The notes beneath the pieces are model-generated. The model searched no databases and was not told where the DNA came from. It saw only the letters and a list, made by a program, of their open reading frames with translations. A DNA stretch of 64,000 nt from Aquilaria yunnanensis (Eukaryota > Streptophyta > Magnoliopsida > Malvales > Thymelaeaceae). The position numbers and the translations under genes were made by a program. This document shows, piece by piece, positions 34,248-45,383 of this stretch. The stretch spans positions 39,406,001-39,470,000 of the forward strand of contig CM077597.1 in assembly GCA_039654915.1 (NCBI GenBank), written 5' to 3'. Each line of letters begins with the position of its first letter. Positions within the stretch are counted from its first letter, which is position 1.

Positions 34248-34416
34248 TGAAAGCACAGAGGCTGGCAGTTCTCAAGATGCCGAGGTTCCTTAGTTTGTAC
34301 TAGGGCCTTTTGTCTTCATTTTCTTCTTCTTTTTTGTAGTCTTTCAGCAACTTTCTTCTCTGTAAGCACTCTTTGGCTCAATAGATAAAAATTTGGCTAA
34401 GTATTTTTTGCCAGAT

Positions 34417-34640
34417 CCCTTTGTCCCGAACATAATTCGCTTGAGAGACTTCGGAAAACCATACGTTTGCTTTCCTTTGTCCCGAACATATTCGCTCAAG
34501 GGACTTCGGAAAACCATACTCTTGCATTCCTTTGTCCCGAACATATTCGCTCAAGGGACTCCGGAAAACCATACTCTTGCTTTCCTTTGTCCCGAACATA
34601 TTCGCTCAAGGGACTTCGAAGAACCATACTCTTTGCTTTC
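34417..34640. repeat. 55-bp tandem repeats, four units, in Retand copy 2
   Basis: Units start about 34421, 34477, 34532 and 34587 (spacing 56, 55, 55). Core TTGTCCCGAACATATTCGCT then CAAGGGACTTCGGAAAACC. The last three are nearly identical. Located between the antisense gene and the pol end, like the degenerate repeats of copy 1. The rest of 34250-34744 is AT-rich spacer without a gene. Confidence 0.9.
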
Positions 34641-34744
34641 CTCGGCGATTGCTTTCGTGAGACTCTTGTTTTGTACTTCTTCAGAACTTTTTACTTAGAC
34701 AAATTTGTCCAACTTGTGCAATACAACCTTCCCACCAAACGTTT

Positions 34745-34984
34745 TAGGCATAGAATTTTTTCAAGGCCTCTGAGTGCCAAGTGTTTTTTAATTCTATGCC
34801 TTCGGCATCACCGAGCTTATAAACCCCTTTTCGTACTTCGGCAAGTACCAGGTACGGTCCTTCTCAATTTGCGCAAAGTACGCCGTGGGATGGCTTTCGG
34901 GGTGCAAATTCAGCCTTTCAGAGAACGAGGTCTCCCTATTTTATTCCCTTTGGCCTGGCGCGTAGGTTTATGGCTGCTGCGATT
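34745..34984 (-). pseudogene. Retand copy 2 integrase C-terminus
   Basis: The last part of gag-pol beyond the solo LTR. It reads EGPYLVLAEVRKGVYKLGD and ends WHSEALKKFYA, as in copy 1. Nonsense codons TAG at 34936-34938, TGA at 34918-34920 and TGA at 34864-34866. After removing the LTR plus one target copy (1421 bp) the frame is the same as that of the upstream pol. Confidence 0.82.
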
Positions 34985-36400
34985 TGTTGGGTTTCGGGAG
35001 CCAAACAGCGCAGCGGAATTTAACCGAAACCCTCCAGGATCCAAGTGAAACGGGGTAAACCGGGTGTTCGAAAATTTCATACCTAATTTTCGGTTGAGAT
35101 CTCTCACTCTACTATAGAGTCGAATCACAAAACCTGAACAGTTGACGTGTTCAGGCTCTCTATGGTATCCACACGAGCCTCTCGGGATCACCACGCTTCC
35201 ACCACATCTCGGCAGATGCGTTTCTCTTGCGCTCACAGTGCTAGCTTGCGTCCTCCAAGGAATTGCAAGAGAAGAGTGTGGCTGTCCTTTTGGGAGGCTA
35301 GGGCAAGGAGACCTGCGAATTTCTCACTTAAAAGTTGTATTTATAGTGAGACTCAACTTCTAGGCTTAATGGGTTTCAAAGCCCTAATCCAATTAGGATT
35401 TAATTTCGGGCTTAATAATGGCTCAACTCCTTGGCCCATTATTAATACGAAATTAAAGTGAAACCATAACCCAAATAATTAGCCCATGCACTCTAATGAT
35501 CCAAATAGCTCTATGTGTGCGACCCAATAGGCTCTTGCCATGTTGGCAATGATCATAAATCACATTTATGATCATAAGCAATGAGCGGTGTCTAGCAACA
35601 CATCATTGCTACCCAAGTGACAAGATTGTCGGTGAATCGACTAATCCTTTATGATCATCACCGATATATGCCATTGTCCCTTTGTCCAAGATATCAAGAC
35701 TAAGCACGAGACATGGAATGTGTCACTCTCGTATAGCCCAATCTTTGGTTTCTTGATTACCGAGTAGACCAACTTAAACTGACGACATTGATATCATATA
35801 TCAACTCATCGGAGCATGGCCATGCATTTTCTAAGTCTCACTCTATCAAGGGGCCCAAAGATATCACTCCCGTTACATAGGAGGGACAAATCCCATCTTG
35901 ATCATACAAATCCCTCCGCATGATATGTGACATACCCAATGACCTCCTTCAAGTTCACTCAGTTACGAGCAACAAAGGAAAGTATCAAAGTATGTGACTC
36001 ACATGTAGGGAACCTTGCTGATCTTAGGTCGAAGGACTACATATACCATGATCACTATGAGAATCACTTATGACACTCATATAACGATCCATGAAGTGTT
36101 CTCATGGTGGGTCGGTCCAGTACACAAGTTCTCCAACTTGTACCCATATGTAGACTACATATCTCATATTAGTCTCCACATATGCTAGTCATTATGTATT
36201 ATTGCAACCCGCTCCACAAGAATACTAGACTAGGGACGTTTAAGAATATCATTATTCTAGGGTTACAGTTATGCTTATTACGTTACGCAGAAACAAAACA
36301 ACAAACATAATTGCTGGATTAATGCCTCAATAAAATATCATGACTCAATGTGCAAAAATACAATCATCTCATGATTGGCTTTTTGGGCACAACACTAACA
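34985..36400 (-). repeat. Solo copia LTR with TSD CGATT
   Basis: 1416 bp, plus-strand ends TGTTGGGTTTCGG and CACTAACA. Target duplication CGATT at 34980-34984 and 36401-36405. It splits the Retand integrase C-terminal domain and is therefore younger than Retand copy 2. Confidence 0.93.
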
Positions 36401-36405
36401 CGATT

Positions 36406-39400
36406 CTTTGCTGGAAAGCTTTTCTTCTCAGCTCGGCTACTTCTCTGTGTTCGCCGATGAGGTCGAGCTTGGTTCTCAGGCCGAGGTCATTTCCACTTTC
36501 ATCGAACACTTGGACTCGTATTGACAGTTGTACTACCTCGACAGGGATGATGGCCTCTGTGCCGAAGACGAGTGAAAAGGGCGTTTCCCCTGTGGCTCTT
36601 CGGGGTGTTGTTCGGTAACTCCATAACACGCTCTGGAGTTCTCCTGGCCATTTCCCTTTTGCTTCCCTCAGTCTCTTTTTTAGACCATCTTTTATGGTCC
36701 TGTTAGATACTTCCACCTGCCCATTACTTTGGGGGTGAGCTACTGGGGTGAAGTGCATTTTTGTCCCGAGGTCGCTAATGAACTCTTGGAATCCTTTGTC
36801 TGTGAACTGGGATCCATTGTCCGCTACGAGTACTCTCGGTATGCCGAATCTGCATATGATGTTTTTCCATACGAACTTCTGCACTTCTTTTGCCGAGATA
36901 GTTGTCAGAGGTTCTGCCTCGACCCACTTAGAGAAATAGTCAACTGCTACTACGCAGAACTTTACGCCTCCAGGCGCCGTTGGGAGTGGCCCGATGAGAT
37001 CTATGCCCCAAACTGCCAAGGGCCAAGGATAGTCTGCCGAAGTCACGAACTCTGAGGGTGTTCTTTGGATGTTCGCATGTCTCTGGCAACTACCACATTT
37101 CTGGACGAACTGCTTGGCGTCCTTTCTCAGGGTAGGCCAGAAGTATCCTTGGCGAAGTATCACTGCTGCGAGGGCGTCGGTTCCGATGTGCGAACCACAG
37201 GCACCTTCGTGAACTTCTTCGAGGATCATTTCAGTATCCTCTTCACTAACACACCTCTGTAGTGGATTTGCATATCCTTGCCGATATAGTTCTTCTCCAA
37301 TTAAGAAGAAACGTCCGGAGCGCCTTCGCACTTTTGCGGCTTCGCTGGGGTCTTCGGGGAGTGTTTTAGTTGCGAGATATGTTTTGATTGGTTCTTTCCA
37401 TCCTTTCCCCGAGGTCTCTATGCTTAACGCCGCGATGCTGGGGTGGCTTAGCACTTCGGTGCAAGTTTTGGACTTCGCCAAACAGTCTGCCTCAGCATTT
37501 TCTCGTCGGGGTACGTTCTCGATTTTCACGACGTCGAACTCCCGAACAAGCTTTGTTACCAACTCATGGTATTTCACCAAGGTCGGGTCTTTCGCGCCAT
37601 AGTCCCCTGCCATTTGCCGGACCACCTGCTAGGAATCACTATGGGCTTTCAAGTTTCTCACGCCAATTTTTCTGGCCAGGCGTAATCCTGCTATGAGGGC
37701 CTCATACTCGGCCATATTGTTGGTGGCGTTGAAACTGAACTTGATGGCCTTCATTACTTCTAGGCCTTCGGGGCCTCTGATAATCACTCCAGCTCCCTGG
37801 TGTTCGGATCCTGAGGCCCCGTCAACATATAACGTCCATTCTGGCTCGTCTTCGCCCGAAAACGAATGTCCCTCCTCGGTGTTTGGTACTTCGGCGATGA
37901 AGTCTGCCAAAGCTTGAGCTTTTATAGCTTTCCGGGGTTCATACGTGATGTCGTGTTCGCCAAGCTCTATACACCACTTGGAAAGCCTTCCCGAGTGATC
38001 AACTTTCCTCATAACATCCCGTTGAGGCAGGGTACTTCGGACGATAATGGGGTAAGCCTGAAAATATGGCCGCAGCCTTCTCCCTGCAAGCACTAAGGCA
38101 TATATAGCTTTTTGAAGCAAAGGGTACCTGACTTCAGCGCCATGCAAGGACTTGCTGACATAGTAGACCGGCCATTGCTTTGGCCCTTCTTCTTTCACGA
38201 GGACCGAGCTCACAGCTTTTTCTGTGATAGCGAGGTATAATACGAGGGGCTCTCCCTCCCGAGGTTGCCACAGGGTCGGCAGGCTGGCCAAGTAGACTTT
38301 GAGTTCTTCCCAGGCTTTTTGGCAATCTTCATCCCAAGGATGACCATTCCTTCCGAGGTCGCCTTCCATCTTTGCTGCCTTTGTGAGGACTTTGAAGAAG
38401 GGTCGACACCTATCTCCGTACCTGGAAATAAACCTGCTCAGAAAGGTTATTCTTCCGGTGAGTCTTTGCACGTCTTTGACTGTGGCAGGAGTTCAAAATT
38501 CAAGCAGAGCCTTAATCTTCTCGGGGTTAGCATCAATGCCTCTTTCGGATACCATGTACCCAAGGAACTTTCCCTAGGTCACCCCGAAGATGCATTTCTC
38601 AGGATTAAGGCGGATCTCGAAGGCTCTGAGTTTTTGGAAGGTTTCCTCTAAATCTGCAACGTGGTAGCCAGGCAGTTTGCTTTTGACTATCATATCATCA
38701 ACATACACCTCCATGTTCCTCCCCATTTGGTCTTTGAAGACTTTGTTCATCAGCCTCTGGTAGGTGGCTCCTGCATTTTGGAGTCCGAAGGGCATCCTGA
38801 TATAGCAATATGTTCCTCCCTCGGTGATGAAGGCAGTTTTCTCTTCATCTTCGGGGTCCATCCTTATCTGATAATACCCACTGAAAGCGTCCAGGAAACT
38901 TAGGAGCCCGTACTCGGCAGTTGAGTCTACCAGTTGGTCTATTGGCGGAAGAGGATATGAATCTTTCGGGCAAGCATCGTTCAAATTTCTGAAGTCGATG
39001 CACATCCGGAGCTTACTACTTCCTTCTTTTGTGGCAATTACCACGTTGCTTAGCCATTCAGGGTAGTTTACTTCCCGGATAACGCTAGAGTCTATCAGAC
39101 GCTGGACTTCAGTCTTGACGAAGTCACTTTTGTGAGCTGAGATGCTCCATTTCTTTTGCCGGACAGGTTTTATTTCCGGACTCGCTTTGAGGCTATGCTG
39201 GATTACGCGAGGGTTTACCCCTGGCATGTCCTTCAGCGAGTAGGCGAACAGATCTTTATTTGCGAGCAGAAAAGATACAAGTTTTTCCTTCTCTCCTTCG
39301 GCCATGCTTTTCCCTATTCGGGTATTATGGCCTGGGACAAGCTCTACTTCTTCTGTTTCCGCTTTTGTGGGATCTTCTGCCTCGCCCCTTTCCGGCTCTT

Positions 39401-41492
39401 TTGCTTCTACAGCATGTGCTAAGTTGCTTGCTGGAGCCTTTCGTGCTCTGACGAACACCTTTCTCACCTCGCCTTGATCAATGAAGATCTTTGCGTCTCC
39501 TTCCTTGGTGGCGAAGGTGACGGTCAAGTACTTTACATCTGGGTGAATGTGCAGATTTCCCTGTGTCTGTCTGCCGAGGATGGCGTTGTATGACGAAGGA
39601 ACGTCCATGACTATGAATCTTGCCATGGTAGAGGCGAACAACTCAGCAGTTCCTTTCTCCGAAGTTCCTTTCATCATCAATGGGAGGTCGATCCATCCGA
39701 GGACAGGTAGCTCAGATGGTCCTACGCCGAACGTGGGTGAAGTAACAGCCTTGAGGTCACTCCTGGATACGCCCAAGCTTGGCAGCAAATGTGAGAACAA
39801 GACGTCTGTGTTTGACCCATCGTCCAGCAGTACCCTCTTGACGTCCCAGTTTCCTATCCTCGCCATTATCAGCAATGGATCGTCATGGGGAAATACGATG
39901 GTAGAGCCATCCTTGCGGGCCAATTTTTTTGTTGGGCTCTGATATTCCATCACCGCTATCTCTCTGGCCCTTCTTTTTCTTTCCGAGGATGGAAGTCCGG
40001 TTGTGATCGTCTGTATTACTCCTGCCGAAGGTGGAGGACGCCTTCTCGAACTTCGGTTCCTTCGCCTGTCTGAATCGTAATCCTCGTCATCGGGCTTTCC
40101 TTCTTCCTCTTTTTTCCCCTGCGGGGAAGGCATTCTCAAATAACGTCGAAGCTGGCCCTGCTTTATCAGTGATTCAATGTACTTTTTCAACTGAAAGCAG
40201 TCTTCGGTGTCATGACCGTGATCACGGTGGAACTGACAGAACTTCTTCATGTTCCTTCTGTTGTCAACAGTCATGCCCCTCGGTCGTTGGATTTGAGCCC
40301 CCTATTTTTCCAACGCCATGAGGACGTTAGCCCTCGTGGTGCTCAGAGGTGTAAAGTTTTGGGGCTTCCTTCCTCCTACTCGCATTCTCTGAGGTCGCCC
40401 TAACTGTTCCGTTGGACACCGGGCATGCTGGCTGGATCCTTCGCCACAAGTGTGAATATGGTCAGCCTTCGGTCCAGTCATTCTCAGCTCTTCAGCTGTC
40501 ATATGTTGTTCAGCCCTTCGGTAGAATTCTCCCAGCGTGTCCGGGGGATCTTTGGAGAATTCATAAAACAAGTGCGAATCCCTCCGGAGGCCCCTCGTCA
40601 TGGCGAGGATGCGGATTTCGGGACGGAAGTCCGGAACACAGAAAGCTTCTCTGTTGAACCTCTCGACATAGTCACGGATGGTCTCCCCGTTTCTTTGTGC
40701 TATGTCAAACATCTGGACGGGCATCTTCGCCGTCGGCTTGCTCCCAATGAACTGTTGGGTGAACGCTGTGGATAGCTCCTGGAACCCCCTGATGTTTCCG
40801 GGAGGCAGGGAATTGTACCAGGCAGTTGCTGGTCCTGCGAGGGTGACTTCAAAGCACTTGCAGAGTGTAGCATCATCAGCCCCGTGTAGCACCATGCTCC
40901 GTTTGTACTTTGTTAGGTGGGCCTGGGGATCAGTCCGACCCTCATAGGTCTCTAGCCGAGGTAGCCTGAAGTCACTTGGCATGGCCGTCTCGACCACTGT
41001 TCGGGTGAAAGGAGTTTAATCTCCAGAGACGGTTTCAGTTAGCCTGGCCCAAACAGGTTTGCGTGCCACCTGCTGTTCCACTCTCTCCAGTCTTGCTAAG
41101 ACTTTCTCCAGGAGGAGCGTAGCACTGGGCTCCTCTTCCTGGTGCTTGGAGGTTCTTGGGTAAAAGGACTGTTGCCGTCTCTTCGGTGAGTGACTTCGGT
41201 ACCGAGGTGAGGGGGACCTTTCCTCTGGCGACAAACTTCTTCTGGACGGGACTTCGGGTCGTTCAGGCCTCGCTTTCTCCGCCAGCCGTGCTCCGAGGGG
41301 CAAGTTATCTGTCGAGGACTCTTCCCGTGGCTCCCCACTTCCGGAGCTATGATGGGTTGCCCTCGGGCTTTTCTCCCGAGGTCGTGCTGGCGAAGTGGGT
41401 TTTTGCGCCTGGGCTGGTTGCGGCCACCTTCGGTCTATCTGTTCTGTCATTTCAGCCACAACAGACCTCTGAAAGTCTCATAAAAAACCCAT
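36406..41492 (-). pseudogene. Retand gag-pol polyprotein, copy 2, six nonsense codons in this part
   Basis: Same architecture as copy 1 (gag, zinc knuckle variant, protease, RT with YVDD, two RNase H domains, integrase zinc and DDE core). Putative start ATG at 41492, just 150 bases after the PBS. The whole stretch stays in one frame; breaks are TGA 41478-41480, TAA 41016-41018, TAG 40302-40304, TAG 38574-38576, TGA 38493-38495 and TAG 37629-37631. Compared with copy 1, several are Gln or Arg codons turned into stops. The Arg/Ser-rich N-terminus and the catalytic motifs are otherwise well kept. This copy can only have moved with proteins made before these changes or by other copies. Confidence 0.9.
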
Positions 41493-41640
41493 GGTGATGA
41501 CAAGAGGGCGTTCCTCTTCAGCAAAGGAAGTCTCTGGGGGACTTTGTTCGGTAGCTGGTTGGGTCTCAGGCGCGGACGGGGACTTCGGGAGTCCTTTGTC
41601 CTTTGAACGCCGAGTTTCGACAACAGCTACCTGGGAGTAG

Positions 41641-41659
41641 TTTCCCACAGACGGCGCCA
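41641..41659 (-). other. PBS of Retand copy 2
   Basis: TGGCGCCGTCTGTGGGAAA on the minus strand, three bases after the LTR end, identical to that of copy 1. Confidence 0.82.
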
Positions 41660-41661
41660 AA

Positions 41662-42633
41662 TGATGCCCCAAGGCATCTTCGTTTGCTGTCATGTTGACA
41701 GGTGGAGAGACTTCCTGAGGAGGCGAGCGCCTGGAGCTCTGGTTTCCCAGCTGAGCGTGCCTGAAAAGCTCAAAGAAGAGGTTAGGAGGTCCCTGGTTTG
41801 CTTTTCCGGGGAGGACCCTCCGACGCCCAAGTCAGTTTTCTGAGTGAAAGTGGAGGAAGAACACTAAGGGATCAAGTGTCTTGCCTGTTTTGTGTTTTCT
41901 CAGAGGGAGGAAAATGCCCATCCTTTGCCCAGTCCCATTTTCTAGTATTTATAGGAGTAGCTGGTCCGTTCAGATCATGACACTTGTTCGGTTGGCTTTT
42001 GATCTGTAGTTTTGGACCTAGGGGACAAGCAGCCGTTTGCAGCCTCCTTTAGCCCCAGACCCGGACAGGTTGTGTCAGGACTGGGGCGGCTACGGCGTGT
42101 CAGTTCGCCGTTCTGATGTGATGTGTAGGGCTTGTGGGCGGCATGTCAGAGGCTCCTTAAATGCTCATACCGTACTCCCGAGGTCCCCTGGGCGAGGTTG
42201 CCCTTCGGTGCGTGCACCCTCTTCGGATTCTATCCGTCCTTCGGTGCGAGCACCTCCTTCGGGATCTATCCCATAGTTCTGGGAGTTCCCTTGATGAACA
42301 CTTTCTTCGGGACTCACACCCATAGTTCGGGGATTCCCTTGTTCAGGTGTTTCTTGTTCGGGGAAGACCTCTTCGGGGCCTCTGCCTTCGGGGAGATTCT
42401 CCCTTGCTTCAGAGATATGGCTCTCTTACCCGAAGACGGTCAGTTTGGCCCCTCGATGGAGACGGTGTTGTCCTCGGAATTCCTGACGAGCTAACCAAAG
42501 TCTCGAGCTCATAGTGTTTGACTTCGCACCTTCCGAGGTCAATGAAAAGATCCTCTTTTGGGTGAAGTCAGACTCCTCGGCCAATATTCTGGCAGGGAGT
42601 TACTACCGAGGAGGCAATAGCCTTTGGCTATCA
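41662..42633 (-). repeat. 5' LTR of Retand copy 2
   Basis: 972 bp, TG at 41662 and CA at 42632-42633, flanked by the TSD CATGG (42634-42638). Minus-strand TATAAATA at 41946-41953. Confidence 0.93.
41946..41953 (-). promoter_or_regulatory. TATA box in Retand copy 2 5' LTR
   Basis: TATAAATA on the minus strand, about 455 bases upstream of the gag ATG, identical in the 3' LTR (30577-30584). Likely core promoter of the genomic transcript. Confidence 0.6.
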
Positions 42634-42638
42634 CATGG

Positions 42639-42952
42639 AAAAGCCTAATCTCCTGTAGTATCCAGCTAGTCCTAGGAAACTTCTAATTTTCTTTACAGAT
42701 TTTGGTCTTTCCCATTCTTGCACTACGTTGACCTTTTCCGGATTTGCCTTAAGGCCTTGTGCATCTATGATGGGTCCCAAGAAAGACACTTCCCTTATCC
42801 AGAATTCATACTTGGATAACTTGGCATAAAGCTGATGTTCCAATAGAGTCTTTAGGACAATCTTCAAATGATGTTCATGTTCATTTTCATCCTTAGAATA
42901 CACTAGGATGTCATCAATGAACACAACCAAAAATTTTTCCAGATGTGGTCTA
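42639..42952 (-). pseudogene. Element 2 reverse transcriptase, second half
   Basis: Open on the minus strand: [20 protein letters not shown] with the intact FIDD catalytic motif, then SFLGPIIDAQGL and [11 protein letters not shown] up to the Retand insertion at 42638. The upstream half continues beyond the solo copia LTR at 44370. Confidence 0.88.
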
Positions 42953-44369
42953 TGCTAGTGTTGTGCCCAAAAAAGCCAATCATGAGATGATTGTATTTTT
43001 GCACATTGAGTCATGATATTTTATTGAGGCATTAATCTACCAATTTTGTTTGTTGTTTTGTTTCTGCGTAACGTAATAAACATAATTGTAACCCTAGAAT
43101 AATGATATTCTCAAACGTCCCTAGTCTAGTATTATTGTGGAGCGGGTTGCAATAATACATAATGACTAGCATATGTGGAGACTAATATGAGATATGTAGT
43201 CTACATATGGGTACGAGTTGGAGAACTTGTGTACTGGACCGACCCACCATGAGAACACTTCATGGATCGTTTTATGAGTGTCATAAGTGATTCTCATAGT
43301 GATCATGATATATGTAGTCCTTCGACCTAAGATCATCAAGGTTCCCTACATGTGAGTCACATACTTTGATACTCTCCTTTGTTGCTCGTAACTGAGTGAA
43401 CTTGAAGGAGGTCATTGGGTATGTCACATATCATGCGGAGGGATTTGTATGATCAAGATGGGATTTGTCCCTCTTATCTAACAGGAGTGATATCTTTGGG
43501 CCCCTTGATAGAGTGAGACTTAGAAAATGCATGGCCATGCTCCGATGAGTTGACATATGATATCAATATCGTCAGTTTAAGTTGGTCTACTCGGTAATCA
43601 AGAAACCAAAGATTGGGCTATACGAGAGTGACACATCCCATGTCTCGTGCTTAGTCTTGATATCTTGGATAAAGGGACAATGACATATATCGGTGATGAT
43701 CATAAAGGTTTAGTCGATTCACCGACAATCTTGTCACTTGGGTAGCAATGATGTGTTGCTAGACACCGCTCATTGCTTATGATCATAAATGTGATTTATG
43801 ATCATTGCCAACATGGCAAGAGCCTATTGGGTCGCACACATAGAGCTATTTGGATCATTAGAGTGCATGGGCTAATTATTTGGGTTATGGTTTCACTTTA
43901 ATTTCGTATTAATAATGGGCCAAGGAGTTTAGCCATTATTAAGCCCGAAATTAATTCCTAATTGGATTAGGGCTTTGAAACCCATTAGGCCTGGAAGTTG
44001 AGTCTCACTATAAATACAACTTTTAAGTGAGAAATTCCCAGGTCTCCTTGCCCTAGCCTCCCAAAAGGACAGCCGCACTCTTCTCTTGCAATTCCTTGGA
44101 GGACGCAAGCTAGCACTGCGAGCGCAAGAGAAACGCATCTGCCGGGACGCGGTGGAAGCGTGGTGATCCCGAGAGGCTCGTGTGGATACCGTAGAGAGCC
44201 TGAACACGTCGACTGTTCAGGTTTTGTGATTCGAGTCTACAGTTGAGTGAGAGATCCCAATCGACAATTAGGTATGAAATTTTCAAACACCCGGTTTACC
44301 CCGTTTCACTTGGATCCTGGAGGGTTTCGGTTAAATTCCGCTGCGCTGTTTGGCTCTCGAAACCCAACA
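42953..44369 (+). repeat. Solo copia LTR with TSD GTCTA
   Basis: 1417 bp, start TGCTAGTGTTG (one change from TGTTAGTG), end CCCAACA. Target duplication GTCTA at 42948-42952 and 44370-44374. Inserted in the element 2 RT. Confidence 0.93.
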
Positions 44370-44696
44370 GTCTAAACACCCTGTTCATTAGGTCCATAAA
44401 AGCAGCTGGGGCATTAGTCAAATTGAATGGCATGACTGTGTACTCATAATGCCCAAGTCTGGTCCTGAATGCAGTCTTAGAAATATTTTCTTCCTTTACT
44501 CTCAATTTGAGTTGATCTATCTTAGAGAAGATCTTAGCCCCTTTGAGTTGATCAAATAGATCCTCAATCCTAGGGAGTGGATACTTGTTCTTGATAGTCA
44601 CTACATTAAGCTTCCTATAGTCAATGCATAGTCTGAAAGATCCATATTTCTTTTTCTCAAAAAGAACAGGAGCTCCCTATAGTGAAACACTTGGCC
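44370..44696 (-). pseudogene. Element 2 reverse transcriptase, first half
   Basis: [18 protein letters not shown], then [18 protein letters not shown] (a few residues are lost or shifted compared with element 3), [19 protein letters not shown] (Gly to Asn in MPFGL) and [10 protein letters not shown] frameshift separates it from the protease piece upstream. Confidence 0.82.
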
Positions 44697-45383
44697 TTAT
44701 GAACCCTTTTTTAAGAAATTCATCAAGTTGTTTCTTGAGCTCATTCTTCTATGTGATTGGCATTCTGTAAGGAGGTATGGATATTGCACTAGCTCCTGCT
44801 GCAGCTTGATTTCAAACTCAATCTCGCTTTGTGGAGGAATACCTAGCAGGTCTTTAGGAAAGACTTGTGGAAAGTCTTTCACTATAGGTATTCTATCCAC
44901 CTCCTCTGCATAGTGCAATTGATTCAATGCATAACAATAATCATGCTCAGAAATCAAAAGTATCTCATCTAGTACCTTTAGCTCCATGCCATGCATTTCA
45001 TACACTAATTCCTTAGAATTCACTAATGCATGCACTTCACCATTAGGTAGTGTTATTTCTCTCTTAGCACAATCAATTCTTTTGTTATGCATAGTAAACA
45101 AATTCATACCTAGCACTAAATCATACTTAGGAATATCCAACACAAGTAGATTTGTCATAACCTTAGTCTTTCCTACTACTATCTCACAATCCTTAGCTAG
45201 GTCATTAGTGAAAGGACATTGACTACCAACTATTTTCACTAAGGATATCCTAGGCATGATTTTAGTAGGCAATTCTATGGCATCAACAAATTTCCTAGCC
45301 ACTATAGACACAGATGCACCAGTATCAAACAGAACACTAACAGGCATACCATTAAGGTAAATGTTACCTCTTAGTGCTCTTCC
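44697..45383 (-). pseudogene. Element 2 aspartic protease
   Basis: VSVLFDTGASVSIV holds the DTG active site. LVLDIPKYDLVLGMNLFTMH and FPQVFPKDLLGIPP lead into the RT N-terminus. Open for 216 codons from 45347; the frame is lost near 44760, where the end of the ORF no longer matches the RT of element 3. In the cell it would cut the polyprotein. Confidence 0.85.

Larger units (their letters stand above)
30293..42633 (-). mobile_element. Complete Tat/Retand-type element, copy 2
   Basis: 12341 bp with both LTRs (972 bp each) and TSD CATGG at 30288-30292 and 42634-42638. The order on the minus strand is 5' LTR, PBS, gag-pol, 55-bp repeats, antisense gene, PPT, 3' LTR. It carries a solo copia LTR (34985-36400). 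I count about 19 substitutions and no indel between the LTRs by eye (about 2 percent; 14 of the 19 are transitions), so it is much younger than its surroundings. It is noticeably richer in G+C than the host elements. Confidence 0.93.
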
